Shown here: piece by piece, positions 21,190 through 32,050 of the stretch
Numbering within the stretch: the stretch's first letter is position 1
Layout: every line of letters begins with the position of its first letter
Source of the DNA: Platerodrilus igneus
Taxonomy: Eukaryota; Arthropoda; Insecta; Coleoptera; Lycidae
Assembly (NCBI GenBank): GCA_036346225.1
Contig: JARFIW010001469.1
Location: 5,674,001-5,738,000, forward strand
Length of the DNA stretch: 64,000 nt
Reading direction: 5' to 3'
The notes under the pieces: generated by a model
The model's database searches: none
What the model was told of the DNA's origin: nothing
What the model saw: the letters and a program-made list of their open reading frames with translations, nothing else
Made by a program: the position numbers and the translations under genes

Positions 21190-21923
21190 TGCTGTGATAA
21201 GGAGTTTTTTAGGGGTGTATTGAGTAGTAAGGGTCGTGTAGTAACCATAAATAGCAATAGGAATCAGAAAACTGCATTTATTTAGCAGAAAAATAAGTAA
21301 TTCGTACATTATGTAAATAGCAAGCATTTAACACCCTGTATACAGACCGTAATTAACTCTAATCAATGCCAGTAACCATATCTTTCAACAATAGAACGCG
21401 CATTCAGCAGAGAAATAATCGTACATGTATTTAAACTACGTTGAGGAGTGTTTTACAAGTTTATAAAATAAAATACGCAGAAGATAAGAGGAAACCTAAC
21501 AAATCTTCATCCAATTCCGCTGGAACCATAAGCGCTTTGATAAGAAAACGCATAAATAAATAAATAAACGAAAACAGCACTAGAGTTACATCATTTATTT
21601 TCGTACAATTATCCAAAAGCATTATCTAAACAAAACAACAGACGTAACTTGAAAGTCTGGCCACGATAACAAATAATAAGGTATCAAAGATCACAAATAA
21701 ACACCATGGCACGGAAATCCGAAAGAGTTTCATCAGAAAACAATTTAAAGATACAGGGAATATTAAAAACAAACCTGGTTGGTTGAAACAATCTGTAAAA
21801 CTGCTTGAAAACCCAATCCAAAGGTAGTGGGAAAAGCTATTTAACACCCACCGGTGATAAGGCAAGTCAGTTTCCACTTGAAGAACGTTGAATCCACATC
21901 ACTTTTAACCAGAAATCTACGCG

Positions 21924-22498
21924 AGTTAAGGTTCGTGGCTTCGAGCCGTCCTTTTTAAAAAGACTTCTTTGGTCCTTAACACATTTATTTGTTTTAACAG
22001 ATTTGAACAATGGAATTTTACAATATTGAATTAATTTATTCTAAGTCGAAATAGTTAATACTTAATTGTACAAGTGAGTTACCGACGGACTGCAATGTGA
22101 AAGCTGAACGTTGATGAACTGACTGGGAGTGGAGCTCCCGGTCTTTTTATAATCTCCCTACCTCTTTACAATTCTGTGGTAATCTGCGGACCTAATGTCC
22201 GCTTAAACTTGATTCCATTCATACTACTTAGTTGCTATCTTAAAAGCTATTCATAATTACAATGTTGCAGGCTTATTCTGCGTAATCTCGGTACGTGACT
22301 TTCTACGACCGTCTGTGACCTGACATCTGCAGTGTCACTTATCCTTGTGCTACTTTGTAGCGTTTCCATTCGTGGGAAACTGAAATAATTATAATAAATT
22401 GTAACAATTTGTCTTTTATGACATTGTTGTACATTTCCTAATATTTCCTAATAACTTTATTAGTTTCATAGGTATAACAAATGGGGGATCACATAACT
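21924..22498 (-). repeat. Errantivirus solo LTR, inverted, TSD CGCG
   Basis: Minus strand begins AGTTATGTGATCCCCC at 22498 and ends CCTTAACT at 21924, flanked by CGCG (21920-21923 and 22499-22502). It aligns with the LTR halves around it, including gacactgcag-tgtcaggtcacagacgg and a GAGCTCCACTCCC-type downstream region. A TATA-like ttataaaaagacc is at about 22155-22140. The complete 575 bp copy defines the family length. Confidence 0.85.
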
Positions 22499-22650
22499 CG
22501 CGTAAGATAAAATAAAATTTATAATATAGTGAAAATAATGCTGCATAAAAATTGTGTTAAGAAAATATGAAGTGTTTTTGCCGTTTTCAGAAAACGTGAG
22601 TAGAAATTGGTTAATTAATTTAAATTAAATATTTATAATGGTATAGGGCT

Positions 22651-22790
22651 TCTAATCCACGTCGAAAATACTTATGGTTCTAATCTGCGTCGAAGACGAT
22701 TCTAATTTTGGAACAATTCAATTCTAATCTGCGTCGAAAACGATAATTCTGGTATATTTCTGGACTATTCTAATCTGCGTCGAAGACAAT
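22651..22790 (+). repeat. Four spaced copies of a 20 bp motif
   Basis: The motif ttctaatctgcgtcgaagac recurs at about 22650, 22678, 22722 and 22768, with one or two changes each and spacings of 28, 44 and 46 bp. It lies in AT-rich DNA. The unequal spacing is not that of a simple satellite. No function is known. Confidence 0.7.
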
Positions 22791-24923
22791 TCTTCTGGTA
22801 TACTTCTGATATAATTGTGGTGTGATACTAAGTAACCCACGCATTCAAGAGGTATTTAAAGGAAGAGATTCAAAGCATATCGAATAAAGCAATTTGTAAA
22901 TTAATTAATTATTCTTGACTTTTAAGAAAGTCTCAAAAATTCTGTTCATAAAATATCAAATAATATAAAACACACCAAAGCACAAATCGACATAATCACA
23001 AACACCATGAAAATATTCACCATTCAATGTTCAATACAATGGTCTACCTGGTGGTTATCTTCTGCATGTGATCCACCAACTAGACCCTTGGAAATGCTGC
23101 CGTCTAGTAAATCCTTAGTCCATCCAATAACTCTCCGGTCGAATCACCATGTCTGCCATGCATGCCGCTATCAAAATTTCTTCTTGTCCAATTTACAACC
23201 AAAAATATCCACTTTCCAAAATTTAACTTTAATACCCAAAAATCGCTTTTTCCATCATCCAAATAATTTCACTCTTTATTAATTTCGTGCATTTCCAAAC
23301 ACCACAATAACAATAACTTGCACCAAAATCGCTTTAATTAACTTTTACATAAATTTAGATTAAACTTCACTAGTTCACTTCAAAGTAACTATATGTATCG
23401 CGAATGGCTGATGAAATAAAAGAGCGCAAGGCCCTTCTTCGAAACCGATTAAATAGCCCAGTATTCACACCTCCCCCCCCCACCCGTTTCTAAATTGAAC
23501 GTTCATTTGTGTACCCGTTCCACCAATTCTTAAAATGTTTTCTAATCGTCCTGCATTTCAGCGTATCTCGGTTTTTCGTGAATTTTTGCAATAAACATAC
23601 TGTTAAGTCATACATTAAGCTTTGTTGAATTTACACTTATTTTGATTATTTGAATTTGAACCTTTTTATTAGTTATATTTTGCGCCGTATAGTTAGCGTT
23701 GCGGAACGTAATTAAGAAGAGTTGTAGAAGTGGGACTATGTAGCTTTGGTTTTTTTGTTGCGCGGACTTGCGGTTTAGACTTCAACAAGAATGGTCGTGT
23801 GCAGTTAATATACAGAATATTAGTATTTTAAATTGAGTTGGCGGCAAACAGCTGCAATGTATTCTGGTTTTTTAACAATGTTTGTTCAATAAATAACACT
23901 GCATTTTACAAGTTGTATGCGTTTTTTTGATAGTGTTAATCTACAGACTTGCTTGTAGATCATGTCAAGGAATAATTAAACACATACAAATACTTGGTAA
24001 ACTGTTTCCAACCGTCAACTGCTATTTTTAATTCCGCGAAAATTAGCTTCTACTTTTCAGTTCCACGCCTTAAACTTGAACAAAACACCTTTTATCTCAC
24101 TTATATCTATAGCTTTATCTCACGTATATGCTACAGCTGAATATCTACCCTTCTTAATGTATATCCACCAATCACCTTGCTTGGTTTCTTTCTCCCGCTT
24201 TCAACCGACGCTTGCCTGCTTATAAACTACCTTGAAAATATTGATTTTCTGTTCCCCCGCTACAATACATTCGTTCAAGTCTCCCTACTATACTAGCTCT
24301 GCATTTGATCTTTGTTTCTCGCTTGTATTTGTCTGTCTTTGTTCCTCCATAACAATTGTCTCCGGCTCCATCCTATACTACCTCCCGCATTAAAAATCGA
24401 TATCTTAACAAACAGACTGCGTCTTCGTCAGTTTTATGTGGTTTTGCTTTTGTCCCTGTTACAAATTGACTACGTTAATTCTAACGGTCGTCCGTGTTCA
24501 AATAAGTTATTAAAGGTCGTTTGTAGCAATTTTATCTAGAAATATATCTCCCCTTGTTGTTTTGATATACTTTTAACTGTCTTGGGTTTTACGTTTCAAA
24601 AATAGAAGTGTTATTTTAACACCTGCTCAACGCTTTTGAATTCCCGTATACTTTTACACTACAAATTAAAGATGCTATGATTTTACCCCATTATTATTAT
24701 TTCTTATGCCTTATATTTAAATAAATACTATGTTACATGATTCCTAGCTAAATATGCCTAACTAAATTAACCCTACATTATTTATACACTACCTAAGCTC
24801 TACAATAATTGTTAAAAATATCCTAAATTCCTAACTGAATAAATTGATTTTCTAATATCATATGATTATTAACCTATAACTTAACCTGTGTCCGTATGTA
24901 TTCCAATGACCCTTAATTACGCG

Positions 24924-24925
<2 letters not shown>
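22791..24925. other. No recognisable feature
   Basis: AT-rich DNA with scattered short frames (for example 23007-23282 plus, 91 residues, and 24312-24539 plus, 75 residues), none with recognisable motifs. It probably belongs to the material inserted in the errantivirus LTR. Confidence 0.4.
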
Positions 24926-24970
<45 letters not shown>

Positions 24971-24972
<2 letters not shown>

Positions 24973-25039
24973 ATATAATTAGTTTTTACACAAGGTAAGT
25001 TGATAAATACTTACCTTGTGTAAAAAACTAATTATATTA
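24971..25039. repeat. Near-perfect 30 bp inverted repeat (hairpin)
   Basis: Arms 24971-25000 and 25009-25039 are reverse complements apart from one extra A, with an 8 base loop. They adjoin a (TA)n tract at about 24926-24969. It could be a minimal fold-back (MITE-like) element in TA-rich DNA or a cruciform-forming expansion. Confidence 0.75.
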
Positions 25040-25224
25040 TTTATATATTAATACTTGGCTTATAGCCGTGATTTTGAGCGGTGCTTCCTGTCTATATCTG
25101 ACATAAGTCAGAAACCTGACAATTTCAGATATGATTGACAAAATGCTAAACGTAATTGAAAGTTAGGTTTATATATGGTACTTGTACACGATTTAGATTT
25201 GTAAATTTTCCAATTATAGCCATC

Positions 25225-25298
25225 GGCCTCGGTAGCGTAATTGGATAACGCACAGTTCCGGCAAAACTGAGATGCAGGTTCAAATCCTGTCCAAGGCC
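25225..25298 (+). tRNA. tRNA-like sequence, probably pseudogene or SINE head
   Basis: 74 bases that fold as a cloverleaf: acceptor GGCCTCG with CCAAGGCC (one mismatch), a D-arm GCG/CGC around an A-box-like TAGCGTAATTGG, a CAGTT/AACTG anticodon stem, and a T-arm GCAGG/CCTGT with B box GGTTCAAATCC. A TTTT tract follows. The anticodon loop reads CCGGCAA, so the usual U33 is absent and a plain assignment is unsafe; the sequence resembles Arg-type tRNAs most. It is likely a tRNA pseudogene or the head of a SINE. Confidence 0.5.
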
Positions 25299-25388
25299 TT
25301 ATATTTTCCTTCTTTCAATTACTAGCTCGATTTGAAATGATCATTTGGGCTTTGCTCAAAAAGTCTAAGTTATTATTTCATCTTATTC

Positions 25389-25393
<5 letters not shown>

Positions 25394-25454
<61 letters not shown>
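25394..25454. repeat. (TA)n microsatellite
   Basis: About 30 TA units at the right junction of the interrupted errantivirus LTR. Other long (TA)n tracts are at 15030-15073, 16900-16941, 19480-19511, 21161-21189, 24926-24969 and 52394-52437. Five of the seven mark element boundaries. Confidence 0.9.
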
Positions 25455-25455
<1 letters not shown>

Positions 25456-26001
25456 ATTAGAATCTCATAGGAAATTATTAGAAATTGTTAAAAAATCATA
25501 AGTCGAGTACAACAATGTAACTCAAGGATAGATATAAAAAGGTTATTAACAGTTCATGAGAACGGACGCAATACAAATGTATTCCAGCCGATAGCGACAC
25601 TGCAGGTGGCAGGTCACAGACGGTTAAGATACCGCAATTACCTAGAAAGTAAGATTGTAACAATGTATTAATGAATAGAATTAAGAATAAGCAGACATGA
25701 GCTCTGCAAGTTCCCACAGAATTATGAGGGGCAAGGACAACATAAAAACCCAGGAGCCCAGATCACGGCAGTCGGTCAGTCATAAGTACTTCTGCCTTAG
25801 CATTGCAGTTTACTTAAGGCTACTCACTAACATTAGTTCAATTATTAGTTATTTTTCGATAAAAGTTTAATTTAATTCAAGATTGTCAAAATTCCATGTT
25901 AACCTCTGTTTAACCAAATAAATTGGTTACGAAGTTTTGGAACAGTTTCTGAAAGACCGCTCCCAAGGTCCGAAACGTAACTTGCGGAATAACCACATAT
26001 T

Positions 26002-27381
26002 TCAAACAAATGAGCGTTCAGCAATATGGGACAACATATGTTTCTGTAAAAGACTTTTGCGTGTTGCAGAATAATCACAATTATTGCATGCGAATGGACG
26101 TTCGTTAGTGTGCAACGTAATATGTCTTTGTAAAGTTTCTTTCATTGATGCGGCATAACTACACAAATTGCACGTGAATGGACGCTCGTTAGTATGCGAC
26201 TTCATATGTATTTGTAAAGTATATTTTCTTGATGCGGCATAATTACACAAAGTGCACGTGAATGGACGTTCGTTGATGTGCGACTTCATATGCAATTTTA
26301 AACTACCTTTCTGTGATGCGGCATAATTACACAAACTGCATGCCAATGGGTGTTGATTAGTATGCAACTTCATATGTCTTTGTAAATGATCTTTCCTTGA
26401 TGCAGCATAATTACACAAAGTGCAAGTGAATAGACGTTCGTTGGTGTGTGTGTTCATGTGTATTTTTAAACTACCTCTATGTGATGTGGCATAATTACAC
26501 AAATTGCATACGAATGGACGTTCGTTAGTGTGCGACTTCATATGTGTTTTTAAATTATTTTTATGTAATGCGGCATAATTACATAAATTGCAAGTGAATG
26601 GACGTTCGTTAGTATGCGACTTCATATGACTTTGTAAAGTACTTTTCCTTGTTGCGGTATAATTACACAAATTACATTCGAATGGACGTTCGTTAGTGTG
26701 CAACTTCATATGTATTTTTAAACTACTTTTATGTGATGCGGCATAATTACACAAATTGCATGCGAATGGACGTTCGTTAGTGTGCGACTTCATATGTTTC
26801 TGTAAAGTACCTTTTTGTGATGCGACATAATTACACAGATTGCATGGGAATGGACGTTCGTTAGTGTGCGACTGCATATGTTGCTGTAAATAACCTTTTT
26901 GTGATGCGGCATAATTACACAAATTGCATGGGAATGGACGTTCGTTAGTGTGCGACTTCATATGTCTCTGTAAAGCACTTTTTTGTGATGCGGCATAATT
27001 ACACAGATTGCATGGGAATGGACGTTCGTTAGTATGCGACTTCACATGTGTCTGTAAATGACTTTTTTGTGATGCTGCATAATTACACAAATTGCACGGG
27101 AATGGACGTTCGTTAGTGTGCGACTTTATATGTCTCTGTAAAATACCTTTCCTTGATGCGGTATAATTACACAAATTGCAGGCGAATGGACGTTCGTTAG
27201 TGTGCGACTTTATATGTGCCTGTAAATGACCTTTTTGTGATGCGGCATAATTACACAAATTGCATGGGTACGGACGTTCGTTAGTGTGCGATCGCATATG
27301 TAATTCTAAATGATCTTTTCTTGATGCGGTATGATTACATAAATTGCAGGCAAAGGGACGTTTGTTAGTATGCGACATCAT
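26002..27381 (-). CDS. C2H2 zinc-finger protein with 16 tandem fingers
   Basis: A 459-residue frame made almost wholly of 28-residue units with the pattern C-x2-C-x12-H-x3-H. I count 16 fingers, joined by the linker TNERPF in place of the usual TGEKPF. The units are very alike (CNLCNYAASQKG, LQ-HMKSH) and differ mainly at helix positions that contact DNA, as in fast-evolving arrays. It would act in the nucleus as a DNA-binding protein. No ZAD, KRAB-like or BTB domain is present in the frame. The ATG at 27381 lies inside an ongoing array: further, broken fingers extend upstream, so the native start is probably in another exon or lost. The errantivirus LTR ends 16 bp beyond the stop. Confidence 0.85.
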   Translation of the reverse strand: MMSHTNKRPFACNLCNHTASRKDHLELHMRSHTNERPYPCNLCNYAASQKGHLQAHIKSHTNERPFACNLCNYTASRKGILQRHIKSHTNERPFPCNLCNYAASQKSHLQTHVKSHTNERPFPCNLCNYAASQKSALQRHMKSHTNERPFPCNLCNYAASQKGYLQQHMQSHTNERPFPCNLCNYVASQKGTLQKHMKSHTNERPFACNLCNYAASHKSSLKIHMKLHTNERPFECNLCNYTATRKSTLQSHMKSHTNERPFTCNLCNYAALHKNNLKTHMKSHTNERPFVCNLCNYATSHRGSLKIHMNTHTNERLFTCTLCNYAASRKDHLQRHMKLHTNQHPLACSLCNYAASQKGSLKLHMKSHINERPFTCTLCNYAASRKYTLQIHMKSHTNERPFTCNLCSYAASMKETLQRHITLHTNERPFACNNCDYSATRKSLLQKHMLSHIAERSFV

Positions 27382-27640
27382 ATATGTCGTTGTAAATAAT
27401 TTTTTAGTGATACAGCATAATTACATACATTGCATACAAATGGGTAAGCAACTTCTACAGTGTATGTTAATGAATGTTGTTCAAAACTCAATCGCATAGG
27501 GATTCATAACTTACTTTTACAATGTGCTGAATAAGTACATAAAGTACATATGAACAGCCTTTCGTTAGTATGTGAGTACATACGTAATTTGTTGAAAACT
27601 TTTTAAAGTAAGGAATAATAATACAAATTACAAGCTAACG
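27382..27640 (-). pseudogene. Decayed upstream zinc fingers
   Basis: Directly upstream of the open array the minus strand reads NVCNYAVSLKNYLQRH, a finger cut from the next by a short indel between its two zinc-binding histidines (near 27380). Farther up are TNERLFICTLCTYSAHCK followed by a stop, and a still weaker unit ending LRMYSH. The 5' fingers are thus decaying while the 3' sixteen remain open. Confidence 0.65.
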
Positions 27641-28397
27641 AAAGTTACTTAGTACATGATCCTACTATATATTTGTAAATAACGTTTTTGTTGTGAAAAA
27701 ACATGTTTGTACACGTCTCATTAAATCAATTAAGCAAAGTAGAATAAACACAAATTCTCGTCTATACAAATAGCGTATCGTATTCCAATAATACCCTACT
27801 TTTGAGTCGAGTTGGTTGAAGGTTCATAATAGCATATTTTTAAATACCAAACAACATCTGTTAGTAATACAATAAACGCGTCACTTTTTGCTTTAATATT
27901 AGCAATCGATCGTGACGCTCGCAGCAGTTTTTTAAAGGAAATAAATACAAAAGATTAATCGTGGAATTGTTTAAACTGCATTAATTTTAAATCCTTTTTT
28001 TCGTGATTTATGTGGATATTAATTTATGTTAGCGTGTTCGTACCGTAATGCCTAAAACTTTAACAATATCTTTTTCCATTATTAACGTAGCAGCCATTTT
28101 AATAAATGTCCTTGTAAATGTTTCATGGAATAGAATGATTTATAATCTACGACATAGTTTTGAGAGTAAACAGAAGTGCTTAAGTCTACAAATGCGCTAA
28201 TGAAGCGCTTTAAATTATTTTACGATTGTAATAGTCGGGCTTGACTTGACTCTCTCAAAGCCATCTTACTTATGCAGCGTTAATCTCTTGAATTTTACTG
28301 CCATGCCAATATCTGTTGGAATTGTGTTTTTGTGATGATTTAGTCTTGTGACTTAGTCAGCAAGCAGTCTTCTTGTTCGTTTCTTTCTCTGCCCTCT
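27641..28397. other. No recognisable feature
   Basis: AT-rich DNA. No further finger units, exons or repeats were recognised; a 5' exon of the zinc-finger gene could lie here unseen. Confidence 0.4.
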
Positions 28398-29581
28398 CTA
28401 GGTGCTTGTATTGAACAGCTGTGGGTGGTATTGATGGTAATAAAGGTGTTTGCAGTGGTCGAAGAGGCTGCCCATTTGTGGGTCGTTTCTAATTACCTCG
28501 TTTCTTACGAACCAAGGTACTCTGGTTATTATTTGTAATGTCTGGTTTTGGAAGGCTTCCAGTCGATGTCGTTGTTTTCTGAAGAGGTAGGTATGCCATC
28601 TTTGTGATGCGTACCTCAGGACCCGTAGCAATTGGCGTTCTTCTAGAATCGGTGGTTGATGTAGTGGCGAATTGTGTTTAGAGAAGAGGATGACCTCCGA
28701 TTATTGCGAATTTAATGTGCTGTCCATCGTCTGGTAATGTGTCTAGATGCCGTTGCATGCTTTAGTGTTCTTCCTCCTGCCATAAAGATAGCGTCGTTGG
28801 CATACATTACACATATGATGTCCGCTCCGCACGATATGTCGTAAGTGTTGGCGTTGAAGAGCTCAGGCGTGAGGCATTCCGCTTGCGATTCACCAGCGGT
28901 GATGTGTTTCGTCCGATAGTTGATCTTCAACTCGTACTTGTAGACGATTGTTTGTTAGGTAGAGTAGAATTTATTTAAGAAGAGCATGTGCGTCTTTTAA
29001 CATATGTGCAAACCTTGAAAGTCAATGGCGTAGTGGATTTAATAATTTTTATCAAACTCCCATAGAGTAAATATTCTAAAATCAAGTTTTATTTTGTTGG
29101 TGGTTTAAATTTACATGACGAATACGCGATAAACAAGGCATAAAATACAAAGAAACAGAAAGAAAACTATGAAAGCGTAAGAAATAAATATAGCATATCA
29201 AAGTCACAAATATCAATTGACATTTAACAGCAAATTATCTACGTCACCGACATGCTGAACGAACACGTCTATTTAAAAACAATGGACTAATCTGACACCG
29301 TTTTTGACGTCTAGGCATTATGACGCACAGGCTGTTCTTAAATAATTTCTACTATAGCTGGCTAGGAGTTGTACGAATGGTATCGGCATCTTGTGTATAG
29401 TTGCTAATTTGAAGAGCAGTTCCTGTACCCAGACTTTATCAAAGGCTTTTCCCATATCGATAACTACTGCAACGGTTACTTTGGCTCTGTTGTAGTTTTC
29501 GGCGATATGGTCGGTCATTCGTATTATTTGTACTGCCGTGTTGTGCTCTGCTTTGAATCCAAACTGCTCGGATCGGTTCAA
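28398..29581 (-). pseudogene. Jockey-type LINE reverse transcriptase remnant
   Basis: The minus strand carries EQFGFKAEHNTAVQIIRMTDH and VVIDMGKAFDKVW (29581-29318), then ITAGESQAECLTPELFN and YANDAIFMAG (28930-28712), then LEAFQNQTLQIITRVPWFVRN (28631-28398). This is the order of the reverse transcriptase and C-terminus of Jockey-clade elements. The catalytic YADD box reads YAND here. About 340 bp of unrelated AT-rich DNA (about 28965-29310) separates the first two blocks, probably an insertion. The remnant abuts the end of the next LINE at about 29582. Confidence 0.75.
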
Positions 29582-29689
29582 TCTTGCGTTATTTGACTTC
29601 CTAGGTAGCAGAAATCCTTAACCTCTTGTAAGTTCTCGTTACCGATTGTATTCTTGTTTTCGATTTATTTTCCCCTCTTTTACATACTA

Positions 29690-31160
29690 TGTAATTAAAA
29701 TATTTACCTACCGCGTGAGGGTATCCAATTAACAATAAATAATAAATGGGAAGGACCTCTAACACTATAGTACCCTCACGTTTCGGGACATTGCCTCGCA
29801 AGCTGCTGCAGTCGGTGAGAAGGGGAGGTTCATTAAACAACAACACACTAAGACAAAATTCCAATTGTTTTATTAAACGGGCTACTAACTAACTTAACCT
29901 AATTACATATGCATACAAAATTAAACAGTAATTAACATTATTTACAATAGGGCGCCACCATGGGAATTAAACGGCCCATGGACCGATCGCGGTAATAGCT
30001 CTCGTCGCACTTTGTTCGTGGCGATGAACCAAGATTGCAGGACAGAAAATACTTCACTTCACAGGGGCAAATCTTATAAAGTCTCCGGCTAGCACAAACA
30101 AATCTTAACTAAACAATTCTAAAGTCCTTATTTTATGAATATTAACAACAGTTCTGGGTGCAAACACCCCAATACATATAATTAATTAACGCTACGGCAG
30201 TCTACTTAACTTGCATACTGAAACGACCTTCCTTTAATCACGGGGTCATCAATGACAGGAAAAACATGACCTTCACACGGGTCAAATAGTACAGTAACGG
30301 AATTCGTGGCTTAGTTATTACAAGCCTCGGACAACGTCGAAACACAATAAAATAAGAAACCCTTCAAAAGATGCGGTCTTTAACAATAACTTAACGGGAT
30401 TAAATCACTGGAACGGGGCTTTAACCCGAAGTTGTATGCTATGAAAGTCGACAGATATTGTATTTAAACAAATAAATGACTTATGATGCATAACACAGCC
30501 TTGAGTTCATAGTAGTACCATATATAATAATTACTTACTCAGAGAAATAAACTAACTTTGAACATAACGGCACGCACTTGAATTCAGAGAAATAAAACAC
30601 TCAATCTGCAAGTCCGCGAGCTTTAGACTACAACGCGTCTGGAAATAAACAACCCCCATTACCACCGGCTGGCATCCTTATATACATTTAAGTTAATTGA
30701 AAAATAATCCCTTTCTTGGCTCTCATACTCGGCTTAGGATACGCCGGTCGTAAATCTTTAAGATTAATTAAACTGCCAATTGCCTAAGATAGCCACACAA
30801 GTAGCTCTCGGAACTAATTTTTAGTTGAGTGTCCCGCTAATTGAAAAATTCCTTCCGACCACCCAGACATAAAGAGGGTCCTAGAACATGATTGACATCT
30901 AATCATAGATAGCAACTAATCTGACATGTTTAGTGCCTTTCCCGTAAAGTGCCTTTAGAAAAATTAATTGACTCTTGGATTATATCTTCCTAGAGCTTCG
31001 CTAGGACGCTACTTGGGTGATCTTGCAGCGGTTTAACATTTGCAGAATATTTATGCTACACGACCTTCATTCTAATAATTAGCATGCTAAAATTAAACTA
31101 GAAAATAACTATTTTTATAAATACTAGAACTATTAGAGCGTATTAAAACAGTATGTTACA
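29690..31160 (-). repeat. Solo LTR of 1,471 bp, TSD ACTA
   Basis: Starts TGTAATTAAAA and ends GTTACA, flanked by ACTA at 29686-29689 and 31161-31164, and cleanly interrupts the LINE. Read on the minus strand it has a TATA box (TGTATATAAGG, about 30690-30680) and an AATAAA signal near the far end (about 29875), so this is the likely transcription direction. It matches no other LTR in the window. The internal region has been lost, by inference through LTR-LTR recombination. Confidence 0.85.
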
Positions 31161-32050
31161 ACTAGAACTTTAGTTATATTTTTATTAATTTTCATACCAC
31201 ATCTCTCCGTTAAAACGGTTTCCATTTCATTAAAAGCAACTTCTAACTCTTCTTTGCTAGATGATAATACCGCTATATCATCTGCAAATGTAAGCATATC
31301 AACCTTTTGTCCCTGCATATTAATTCCAAATATCCTCCTGCATTTGACCGTTTTCATTGCCTCTTCTATGTACAAGTTAAAAATTAATGGGGATAAGGCA
31401 CATCCCTGTCTCAAACCTTTCCTAATATTTACTTCTCTACTTTCTTACTCTAATTCCAATACCACCGTTTGCCCTTAAAACTTATTTCAAACTTTTTGAG
31501 TATTTCGTACATTTTTTTCCATTTTACATTGTCGAATGCTTTTTCCAGATCTACAAACCTTATACCGGGTGTAACAAAATAAGTGTAAAACATTTCAGGG
31601 GGTGATTCCTCATCGTAAAAGAGATAGGGTCTTTCATATAAAAAAACTTTATTAAATCATCCCTTGTTAAGATACAGCCCCTTAAAGGGGGTACATAAAA
31701 TTTGTTTTTAATTTTTTTACAAACATAAAAAGGTCACAAAATTGAAATTAAGGTGACATTTTTTACTATAAAAAATACACTTACTCAGTAATTTATTTGG
31801 TTTACCCCATGTAACCCAATGTAACTTTTTGTCTTATTATTTGTTTGCCATTTAAAAATTTATTTCCAATAGCTTATTTCATTCTAAACAAAAAATGTCT
31901 CTTATTTTACAAACAACTACAGAGATACATCGTCATAAATTCGAACTGGATTATTATTGTTATTTTGTAGTTACTACCTGCATTAAAGTATGATTAAAGA
32001 TGAATAAACAAAATTAATTTATTAAAAACAAAACATACAACATGTAGAGA

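Larger units (their letters stand above)
19463..25982 (+). repeat. Errantivirus solo LTR, interrupted by about 6 kb of insertions
   Basis: The LTR start AGTTATGTATCCCC lies at 19463-19479, and the rest (from about 25455) ends in CGTAACT at 25982. The two halves are flanked by the same 4 bp, TGCG (19459-19462 and 25983-25986), which proves they belong to one insertion. Between them, in TA-rich sequence, sit repeat copy B, an inverted solo LTR of the same family, and further AT-rich DNA. Body features match the other copies: aatgtaactcaagg, gacactgcaggtggcagg and a TATA-like cataaaaaccc region. The right end lies 16 bp from the stop codon of the zinc-finger gene. Confidence 0.8.

Noticed and set aside
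22651..22790. CRISPR-like array
   Set aside because: Repeat spacing is irregular, units are imperfect, and the genome is eukaryotic.
25394..25454. Telomere or centromere satellite
   Set aside because: Only simple (TA)n; no higher-order unit.
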